Origin: an uncultured Lachnospiraceae bacterium | GTDB lineage: Bacteria; Bacillota; Clostridia; Lachnospirales; Lachnospiraceae | Assembly (NCBI GenBank): GCA_947178115.1 | Contig: CAMWXF010000144.1 | Span: 1-5,582 of the forward strand | Direction of reading: 5' to 3' | DNA length: 5,582 bases | Shown: positions 1 to 4,905 of the stretch, one piece after another | Position numbering within the stretch: the stretch's first letter is position 1 | How the letters are laid out: each line of letters starts with the position of its first letter | Notes under the pieces: model-generated | Databases searched by the model: none | Seen by the model: only the letters and a program-made list of their open reading frames with translations | What the model was told of the DNA's origin: nothing | Position numbers and translations under genes: made by a program

Positions 1-61
1 CAATACAGAAATCCTTATCCTAATTTAATTTTTCCGTTTTGCACGGATTCTAACCAGTCTA

Positions 62-80
62 TTTGTAAAGTTTATACAAA
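62..80. repeat. Inverted repeat TTTGTA-N7-TACAAA, with its right part repeated at 169-178
   Basis: TTTGTA at 62-67 and TACAAA at 75-80 are perfect inverted arms around 7 nt. The decamer TTTATACAAA at 71-80 recurs exactly at 169-178 in the same orientation, 98 nt downstream. In AT-rich DNA this could be chance, but a pair of sites around a promoter is also how looping or dual-site regulators are arranged. Confidence 0.35.
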
Positions 81-81
81 A

Positions 82-99
82 TTGCGAAACCTTTCGGAA
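82..99. promoter_or_regulatory. Imperfect palindrome, candidate LacI-family operator upstream of the regulator
   Basis: Two 9-nt half-sites, TTGCGAAAC and CTTTCGGAA, are inverted copies matching at 7 of 9 positions, with a perfect CGAAA-CC-TTTCG core at 85-96. Size and symmetry fit a LacI-family operator, and its place about 140 nt before the regulator start would suit autoregulation. No consensus for this regulator is known to me, so this is a candidate only. Confidence 0.35.
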
Positions 100-223
100 A
101 TCACAAAATGTACTATTGCATTATTTTTCTTTTTCTTCTATTCTAATGTTGGGATTTTGACTTTATCATTTATACAAATTTTCCGGCTTAATTAATCATT
201 CCATATAAAAAAAAATAAAAGAT

Positions 224-229
224 GAGAGG
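224..229 (+). promoter_or_regulatory. Ribosome binding site that decides the regulator start
   Basis: GAGAGG lies 7 nt upstream of ATG 237, an ideal spacing. The upstream in-frame ATG at 222 overlaps this site and has only an A-rich run before it, so 237 is the better start and removes five residues (MRGIT) from the longest reading frame. Confidence 0.75.
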
Positions 230-236
230 TATCACC

Positions 237-1232
237 ATGGCAACAATCAAGGACATAGCCAATCGACTCGGCATATCCGTAAGCACCGTATCCAAAGGTT
301 TAAACGGTGCCAGCGACATCAGCGAATCTCTGCGGCAAACCGTACTGGATACCGCGGTGGAACTGGGCTACACTACGAAACAAATGCGCGGCAAAGCTCA
401 AAAAAAGCTCTGTCTTTTTGTGGAAAACATGGAATATCAAAATCCAGACCAGTTCGGCTATGATATTATCTTGGGATTCCGTCAGTCTGCCTCCCGCGAA
501 AATTTTGATGTTACGGTGACTCCTGTCACCCCTCTTTTCCAATCCACGGAAAAATACGACACATACATGCTCAAGCACGGATACGTAGGCGCATTTATTA
601 TCGGTTTCGCCCTGCAGGACGACTGGATGACACAGTTTAATACGACAAACATTCCCACGGTTCTTCTGGATAACTATATCAAGAAAAATCCCTTTGTCAG
701 TTCCATAGGTACCGACAGTTCCGAGGGTATTGACGATGCCATCGTACATTTGATGACGCTCGGCCACAAGCGGATCGCCCTGATTAACGGATCGCGCAAC
801 TCCATGATCTCCGAGCAGCGCCGTCAGGCTTATATCGACAGCATGACGGAACATGACCTTCCCTTTGACGAGACTACCATGCCCTACGGTTACTATGTGG
901 CGGAAGCCGCCAAATATCATGTGGGCAATCTTCTTTCCATGGGGATCACCGCCATCCTGTGCGGTAATGACCTGATCGCTTCCGGTGTGATCGAGGAATG
1001 CACCTTACGCGGTTTCCGCGTGCCCGAAGATATCAGCGTCATCGGTTTCGACGATCTGCCGATCTCCGCACAGCTCACTCCGCCTCTTACCACCATCCGT
1101 CAGGACTGTATCACTTTAGGAAAATGTGGATTCTTCTCTCTCAATTCTCTGATCAACCATGTCCCGATCAGTCGGACAATGCTTCGTCCGCAGTTGGTCG
1201 TGCGCAAATCGACTGCGCCGGTCGCAGACTAA
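237..1232 (+). CDS. LacI/GalR-family transcriptional regulator (probable galactan/sugar repressor)
   Basis: This is a complete 331-residue sugar-responsive DNA-binding regulator acting in the cytoplasm. The N-terminal LacI helix-turn-helix spans about residues 2-47 (IKDIANRLGISVSTVSKGLNG, then a SESLRQTV...ELGY segment). The periplasmic-binding-protein-like sugar core fills about residues 57-325, with the family landmarks GHKRIALI (176-183), a CGNDLIASG segment near 242-250, DISVIGFDD (265-273) and PPLTTIRQD (282-290). I chose ATG 237 over the in-frame ATG at 222 because a GAGAGG ribosome site lies 7 nt before 237 and the resulting N-terminus MATIKDIA is the standard family start. The hinge (about 46-57, TTKQMRGKAQKK) lacks the usual PN..AR.L pattern. 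The gene converges on the GH53 gene and shares 4 bp at the stops, so control of galactan use is likely by context. The ligand and operator are not shown by the sequence. Family call is very secure; target is inferred. Confidence 0.94.
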   Translation: MATIKDIANRLGISVSTVSKGLNGASDISESLRQTVLDTAVELGYTTKQMRGKAQKKLCLFVENMEYQNPDQFGYDIILGFRQSASRENFDVTVTPVTPLFQSTEKYDTYMLKHGYVGAFIIGFALQDDWMTQFNTTNIPTVLLDNYIKKNPFVSSIGTDSSEGIDDAIVHLMTLGHKRIALINGSRNSMISEQRRQAYIDSMTEHDLPFDETTMPYGYYVAEAAKYHVGNLLSMGITAILCGNDLIASGVIEECTLRGFRVPEDISVIGFDDLPISAQLTPPLTTIRQDCITLGKCGFFSLNSLINHVPISRTMLRPQLVVRKSTAPVAD

Positions 1233-2335
1233 GGCTGATAGTCGCGTATCACTTCCAATGCCGGCAATGCTTGACCATCATAGTCAAAAAGTGCCTGATT
1301 CGCCCATTCGTTTCCGCATGGTCCCTTCTCTTCAATATAAGGCAGGGCATTCTCCGATGCCCAGCCGGAACCGGCTACCGGGATCCATGCCGCCTCCCAA
1401 TAAAAGAACCCTTTACATTTATGTTCCGGCACCTGATCGATCACATCAAACAGCGCCTTCATGAAATCTTTCTGACCTTCCTTACTCATCGGGAAAGGTA
1501 AATTCTCCACCAGTTCGGGCTTCGTAGCATATCCCTTACGCTCTTCGGGCGCCAGCTTCTCATACTCCGCATAGTCTTCCATTGTAAATCCCATGGAAGT
1601 TTCCACAATGATCAGTTCCTTGCCGTAGCGCACCGCCAGATCATTCATATTATTCCGCAGTTCTTCCATGGTGCCGTGCCAGAACGGATAATAGGACAGT
1701 CCGATGATCTGGAAATCATCTCCCCGCTCCATATAATGATCAAACCAGTCTCTGTACATAGCGCCGTTGCCGCCGTTGTCCAGATGGATCATGACAGGCA
1801 TATCTGCGTCCACCGCCCGCACACCCCGGATACCTGCACTGATAAAACGTGCCAGATTATCGTAGTTAGGCAGCTGTCCCAGAGGCCAGAGCATGCCGCC
1901 GGTCAACTCATTTCCCACCTGTATCAGATCCGGATAAGCCCCTGCCTCCTTCATGGCAAGCAGCGTATCCCTCGTATATGAATAGACCGCTTCGGTCAAC
2001 TGATCCGCATCCATACCGCGCCATGCCTTCGGCACCTTCTGCTTCCCCGGATCAGCCCAGAAATCACTGTAATGCAGGTTGAGCAGCACATCCATGCCAT
2101 GAGCCTGCGCACGCTTCGCCAGCTCTATCGTAACCGGCAGATCATTCGTGCCCGCCCCGTAAGGCTTACCGTCCTCCGTATAAGGATCATTCCACAACCT
2201 GAGACGCACCGCGTTGACTCCATAAGTCTGTAAAATATCAAAAACATCTTTTTCGACACCATGGTCATAAAACTTCCCGCCAAGACGCTCCACCTCTAAA
2301 AGCGAAGATAAATCCATACCCTTGTAGAATTTCAT
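1229..2335 (-). CDS. Intracellular GH53 arabinogalactan endo-beta-1,4-galactanase
   Basis: This 368-residue enzyme is a single (beta/alpha)8 barrel of glycoside hydrolase family 53, a retaining clan GH-A family that cleaves internal beta-1,4-galactosyl bonds of galactan and type I arabinogalactan, the side chains of pectin. Visible family motifs: YKGMDLSSLLEVE at the N-terminus, GVNAVRLRLWNDP (39-51), LLNLHYSDFWADPGKQ (84-99), the acid/base Glu143 in QVGNE, and the nucleophile Glu245 in IIVETS. The start ATG has GGAG 7 nt upstream. There is no signal peptide or membrane segment, so it should act in the cytoplasm on imported oligosaccharides, unlike secreted GH53 enzymes such as Bacillus GanB. 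Its length matches a bare catalytic domain. It lies 161 nt behind the zinc-ribbon gene on the same strand and converges on the LacI-family gene. Family assignment is very secure; cellular location is inferred from the missing signal. Confidence 0.96.
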   Translation of the reverse strand: MKFYKGMDLSSLLEVERLGGKFYDHGVEKDVFDILQTYGVNAVRLRLWNDPYTEDGKPYGAGTNDLPVTIELAKRAQAHGMDVLLNLHYSDFWADPGKQKVPKAWRGMDADQLTEAVYSYTRDTLLAMKEAGAYPDLIQVGNELTGGMLWPLGQLPNYDNLARFISAGIRGVRAVDADMPVMIHLDNGGNGAMYRDWFDHYMERGDDFQIIGLSYYPFWHGTMEELRNNMNDLAVRYGKELIIVETSMGFTMEDYAEYEKLAPEERKGYATKPELVENLPFPMSKEGQKDFMKALFDVIDQVPEHKCKGFFYWEAAWIPVAGSGWASENALPYIEEKGPCGNEWANQALFDYDGQALPALEVIRDYQP

Positions 2336-2368
2336 GTGTAGTCTCCATTCATAGTCTGGTATATTTGA

Positions 2369-2384
2369 GGGACATGGATGTCCC
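2369..2384. promoter_or_regulatory. Perfect 7-bp-arm palindrome before the GH53 start
   Basis: GGGACAT and ATGTCCC flank a 2-nt centre, 33 nt upstream of the GH53 start codon. It could be a protein-binding operator or a small hairpin in the mRNA close to the ribosome site. No convincing sigma-A promoter surrounds it: the best pair is TTCGGG with TATACC at 18 nt, which is poor. Confidence 0.5.
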
Positions 2385-2403
2385 GAACCGCCCTTTCAGC
2401 TCA

Positions 2404-2433
2404 GAAGAATGCTCGCTGCAAGCGGCATTCTTC
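2404..2433. repeat. Hairpin in the zinc-ribbon/GH53 gap
   Basis: The 9-nt arms GAAGAATGC (2404-2412) and GCATTCTTC (2425-2433) are perfect inverted copies. Inside them CGCT/AGCG can add 4 bp around a GCA loop with one bulged base. No U-tract follows on either strand, so it is not a standard intrinsic terminator. It may stabilise or guide processing of an mRNA spanning the gap. Confidence 0.55.
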
Positions 2434-2434
2434 C

Positions 2435-2498
2435 AGACATGACTTAGTTGCTCTTAGGCTGCGTACTTTGCAGCCTTAGTGCAACTTCATGTCTTTTT
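2435..2498 (+). terminator. Long hairpin with T-tract on the + strand, just after the zinc-ribbon stop
   Basis: Arms pair as AGACATGA/TCATGTCT (2435-2442 with 2487-2494), then AGTTGC/GCAACT, CT/AG and AGGCTGC/GCAGCCT, about 23 bp in all with a 3-nt bulge, two T-T mismatches and a 7-nt loop (2463-2469). On the + strand the stem runs into five T (2494-2498), the form of an intrinsic terminator. On the - strand, where the genes lie, the hairpin begins 2 nt after the zinc-ribbon stop codon and is followed by CTGGAAG with no U-tract, so termination in that direction is doubtful. It would best stop + strand transcription coming from the regulator side, or act as a 3' stabiliser for the 612/zinc-ribbon mRNA. 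Confidence 0.55.
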
Positions 2499-2715
2499 AA
2501 TCGAAATCAAACTTCGTAAACCTCTTCATAGCATCCTTATACCGGAACCGCACCAATTCATTCTTCTCAAGCACGTCCTCCTCTGTCCCAACATACTGAC
2601 AGCGGATGCAATGATACTCCTTTTTATCCTTATCATAAAACATATCAATATCTAAGTCTCTCATGAAGCAGGAGGGACACCTGTAATTTAATTTGCCTTT
2701 GCCAGATTGAGCCAT
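2497..2715 (-). CDS. Small zinc-ribbon protein, function unknown
   Basis: A 72-residue soluble protein with two Cys pairs, C13-P-S-C16 and C36-I-R-C39, separated by 19 residues: a classic zinc-ribbon knuckle pair that should bind one zinc ion. The C-terminal third (about 45-72) is charged and probably helical, ending in KRFTKFDFD. The start is well supported: AAGGAGGT (2725-2732) lies 9 nt before the ATG. The first 28 nt overlap the 3' end of the 612-residue gene in another frame, which points to one transcript and possible translational coupling. Zinc ribbons of this size often bind nucleic acid or a protein partner, but nothing here fixes the role. I do not recognise a named family. The coding call is good because of the ribosome site, Cys pattern and gene packing. 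Confidence 0.83.
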   Translation of the reverse strand: MAQSGKGKLNYRCPSCFMRDLDIDMFYDKDKKEYHCIRCQYVGTEEDVLEKNELVRFRYKDAMKRFTKFDFD

Positions 2716-4526
2716 GTCGCAAATACCTCCTTATCTTTTAACTTGGTCGTGTAACCTAACGTAAACATCGGTGAGAATGCATAGCCTTCCTTGATATAGC
2801 CTACTGCCTCCTTCTTCTCACAGCTGATAGATACTCTCGTCTCGATCTCCGGTACAACAGCGATCGCTTCCGTCGCGCCCTGCATCTGGGCTTCACGGCA
2901 CTTGTATGCATAATCGATTTTCTCTGTGTTTGTGCCGTCTGTAACGGACAGTACGATATTGCTCATATCCTCGGAATATTCCGTGGTGCCGTAACATGCT
3001 ACCATGTACTCGTTGATCTCCACCTCGGCATTCGGATCGCTCATCTCTAAGATGGTTCTCTCGATCTTAATATTGGAGCTGCCTTCCTCAAAATACATCT
3101 TCGTCTGCAGCTTCACCGTCAGGTCATAAAACTCGATATCCACAGGATCAAGCGTCAGGATTCTCGTGTTGCCCTCCTGTGAGAAATGCGCTTTCGTTCT
3201 GCACAGGCACAGATCCACTTCCTCGCCGTTATGCGTCAGCTTTGCACTTCTGACCGTACCCTCGCCTGCATAGTGAGTAAAGTAACCTGCTCTGTATTTC
3301 TCCTGAATTAAGAACGGATAAGAAGCGTCCGTCACATGCTTCGTACCGATACCTACCGGCCACTCTAATTTCGCCGCATAAGGACGCAGGTCTACGATAG
3401 CGCCGCCCTGATCCATGTTCGCGCAGACTCTCATGTAAGGATCACAGTACCAGAATAACTGCTTATCCGATCCATACAGAATATCTCTCCAGAGCGCGCA
3501 TTCCGGCTCTGTCAGTCTTCTGTTCTCACGATAGAAGTCCGCGAACTCTGCCATGGTCATGTCATCCAGCTTGCCTTCTTTCTTGAGCTGACCGTAGTAT
3601 GCCATGCCGTCTTCATAAGACTTAAGTAAGAGTTCATAGGGTGCCTCCCAACGTCCCATCTTGTTCATCCAGCCGGGGCCTACGAACATCATATTGTATG
3701 CATAACCATTGTTATATTTTGCCAGATCACGGTACTGATCGATCAGGTTGTACAGATACGGATACTCCCATGTCTTGGAGTCGTAGCTCATACTTCTGAG
3801 TACGTTCTGGGGGTGGGTTCCGAAGTTGGAGCCGTTACCGTCATAGCATGCGATCAGATCACGGGACAAATGCGGGATTGCCACGATACCGCTGTCCTCC
3901 GCCTCATTCGCTGCCGGCGCATGTACATTCTGTTTACTCGGAATCCAAGGTGCCCACGGACCGCCGTCCATAAAGGTATACCATGAATTGTTACAGGTGT
4001 GGTATGCCTTAGGTCCTTCTTCCCAGCATGTAGCTACGGCACATTTCACCATGGGATATTTTTCTTTAACATAATTTACCAGATCCGCATCCATATAGTA
4101 GGAACCCGTGGATTCCGGATAGAAACCGAATCTGTCGTGGAATTTACCGAATACATCGTCTACGATGGATTTCTTGTCTTCCATGGAAAACATCCAGATG
4201 CAGAAATCCTTTGTCTTATACTTCTCGCGGAACTCTTCGCAGGGAAGTCCCAGCAGAGAAAGGGCGATCTCGTCGCCATACTTTTCATGATCTGCCTTAG
4301 CCAGTTCCACCGCTTCATCATTAAATAAGGAAGCATACGTCATCTGAATCGTGGTCTTAAGTCCGTTCTTGTGCGCAATTGCCTGCTGTGTCTTAAAGAT
4401 ATCCAGAGACTCTGTCAAAAGCTCCTTCCTGCCAATATCTTCTTCTTTACCGTGTCCGGTTACCTTCTCTGCATACTCAGGTACCATTTCCGGACGATGG
4501 ATGATGTTAACAATAAACTTATCCAT
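2688..4526 (-). CDS. Uncharacterised 612-residue protein, probable sugar-active enzyme (deacetylase/hydrolase-like barrel plus beta-rich C-terminal part)
   Basis: A complete cytoplasmic protein with no signal peptide or membrane segment. Residues 1 to about 330 look like an alpha/beta barrel: an opening strand FIVNIIHRPEM, a strand TTIQMTYASLF (58-68), GDEIALSLLGLP (84-95), then FGFYPESTGSYYMDADLVNYVKE (133-155 region), which resembles polysaccharide-deacetylase and GH57/GH38-like barrels. A Trp-rich stretch (GGPWAPWIPSKQN, 188-200) and IPHLSRDLIACYDG (217-230) followed by GTHPQN are likely active-site loops, with Asp, His and Trp suited to sugar binding. Residues about 375-612 are beta-rich, as in accessory sandwich domains of such enzymes. 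GGAGGG 9 nt upstream supports this start. It heads a unit with the zinc-ribbon gene and possibly GH53, so a role in galactan or pectin sugar metabolism is an inference. It may belong to an uncharacterised DUF family; I cannot name one with confidence. No catalytic residues are proven. Confidence 0.9.
   Translation of the reverse strand: MDKFIVNIIHRPEMVPEYAEKVTGHGKEEDIGRKELLTESLDIFKTQQAIAHKNGLKTTIQMTYASLFNDEAVELAKADHEKYGDEIALSLLGLPCEEFREKYKTKDFCIWMFSMEDKKSIVDDVFGKFHDRFGFYPESTGSYYMDADLVNYVKEKYPMVKCAVATCWEEGPKAYHTCNNSWYTFMDGGPWAPWIPSKQNVHAPAANEAEDSGIVAIPHLSRDLIACYDGNGSNFGTHPQNVLRSMSYDSKTWEYPYLYNLIDQYRDLAKYNNGYAYNMMFVGPGWMNKMGRWEAPYELLLKSYEDGMAYYGQLKKEGKLDDMTMAEFADFYRENRRLTEPECALWRDILYGSDKQLFWYCDPYMRVCANMDQGGAIVDLRPYAAKLEWPVGIGTKHVTDASYPFLIQEKYRAGYFTHYAGEGTVRSAKLTHNGEEVDLCLCRTKAHFSQEGNTRILTLDPVDIEFYDLTVKLQTKMYFEEGSSNIKIERTILEMSDPNAEVEINEYMVACYGTTEYSEDMSNIVLSVTDGTNTEKIDYAYKCREAQMQGATEAIAVVPEIETRVSISCEKKEAVGYIKEGYAFSPMFTLGYTTKLKDKEVFATWLNLAKAN
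2725..2732 (-). promoter_or_regulatory. Consensus ribosome binding site for the zinc-ribbon gene, inside the upstream gene
   Basis: AAGGAGGT is a full match to the anti-Shine-Dalgarno sequence, 9 nt before the start codon. It lies within the last codons of the 612-residue gene, so ribosomes finishing that gene would pass over it. It is the strongest ribosome site in the window. Confidence 0.8.
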
Positions 4527-4535
4527 GCTGCCCTG

Positions 4536-4541
4536 CCCTCC
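4536..4541 (-). promoter_or_regulatory. Ribosome binding site of the 612-residue gene
   Basis: GGAGGG lies 9 nt before the start codon and is the only good site near it, fixing the N-terminus as MDKFIVNII. Confidence 0.75.
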
Positions 4542-4689
4542 ATTTTCACTCGATGATTGTCTGATTGTCCCGGTTTGCTTGTACTGCTATAACCCGTTCC
4601 ACCGATGGCTGCACTCTTACTCCCGCGCCGCAACAGCATCTTGCCGATGCATATGCCAGTTTCTGTTTATGCGGTTGTTACATTTTACT

Positions 4690-4697
4690 TTGCGCAA
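4690..4697. promoter_or_regulatory. TTGCGCAA palindrome just downstream of the 612-residue gene promoter
   Basis: A perfect 8-bp palindrome with a central CpG lies about 12-20 nt downstream of the predicted transcription start, a position suited to a repressor. It shares ATTGCG with the palindrome upstream of the LacI-family gene (81-86), so both could be sites for that regulator. It is short, so chance is possible. Confidence 0.35.
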
Positions 4698-4715
4698 TCG
4701 GTTGTTCATGATTTT

Positions 4716-4744
4716 AGAATAACAAAATGCATAGTTGATGTCAA
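4716..4744 (-). promoter_or_regulatory. Sigma-A-type promoter for the 612-residue gene
   Basis: On the - strand TTGACA (4744-4739) is a perfect -35 box, followed after 17 nt by TATTCT (4721-4716), a 4 of 6 match to the -10 box. Transcription would start near 4709 and lead into the 612-residue gene, the zinc-ribbon gene and perhaps GH53. Confidence 0.6.
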
Positions 4745-4805
4745 TCTATTTTTTGCCAAATGCAGAAAAAATTTCATATTGGCTAATACTTGTCCAATCT
4801 GATTC

Positions 4806-4839
4806 TTGCCATCTTCCCGAAATACAATTATACTATAAT
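4806..4839 (+). promoter_or_regulatory. Sigma-A-type promoter for the chemoreceptor gene
   Basis: TTGCCA (4806-4811) and TATACT (4829-4834) are spaced by exactly 17 nt and each match consensus at 5 of 6 positions. A perfect TATAAT overlaps at 4834-4839 but has no well-spaced -35 box. Transcription would start near 4841, giving a leader of about 65 nt. I saw no flagellar sigma-28 type promoter. Confidence 0.6.
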
Positions 4840-4890
4840 AGAGAAATGCAGTGAAAAAGTTAAAATGCTGCCCAAAAAATCTACCCAGAC

Positions 4891-4896
4891 AGGAGC
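4891..4896 (+). promoter_or_regulatory. Ribosome binding site of the chemoreceptor gene
   Basis: AGGAGC lies 9 nt before ATG 4906. It supports a real + strand gene here although the frame does not close inside the window. Confidence 0.75.
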
Positions 4897-4905
4897 GTAA
4901 TACAT

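Larger units (their letters stand above)
4527..4709 (-). promoter_or_regulatory. Long, possibly structured 5' leader of the 612-residue gene
   Basis: If the promoter at 4716-4744 is used, the mRNA has about 180 untranslated nt. Within it, read on the - strand, CCGC and AACAG pair with CTGTT and GCGG (about 4629-4674) as a 9-bp stem with a 3-nt bulge, and a smaller GCATC-N5-GATGC hairpin (4636-4650) sits at its tip. A perfect tandem 8-bp repeat (GACAATCA twice, 4554-4569) lies just before the ribosome site. I could not match the leader to a known riboswitch or T-box. No convincing gene is present in it on either strand. Confidence 0.4.

Noticed and set aside
157..176. TTGACT with TATACA as a promoter for the regulator
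   Set aside because: The spacing is only 8 nt. Other pairs (TTGGGA-16-TATACA, TTCCGG-17-TATAAA) are weak, so I left the regulator promoter unassigned.
300..920. 206-codon open frame on the - strand inside the regulator gene
   Set aside because: It is a shadow of the LacI-family gene, which has clear family motifs and a ribosome site; the - strand protein shows no recognisable domain.
1213..1243. Small hairpins at the convergent stop codons as a terminator
   Set aside because: CTGCG/CGCAG and GACTA/TAGTC stems have only 5 bp and no T-tract on either strand.
998..1501. Overlapping + strand frames across the regulator end and GH53
   Set aside because: They read through two well-supported genes in other frames, have no ribosome site and give low-complexity, Arg/Ser/Cys-rich proteins.
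4596..4610. T-box-like GGTGGAAC string in the leader of the 612-residue gene
   Set aside because: Only 8 central positions fit the T-box core, the flanks do not, there is no terminator/antiterminator pair, and the gene is not an amino-acid or tRNA-charging gene.
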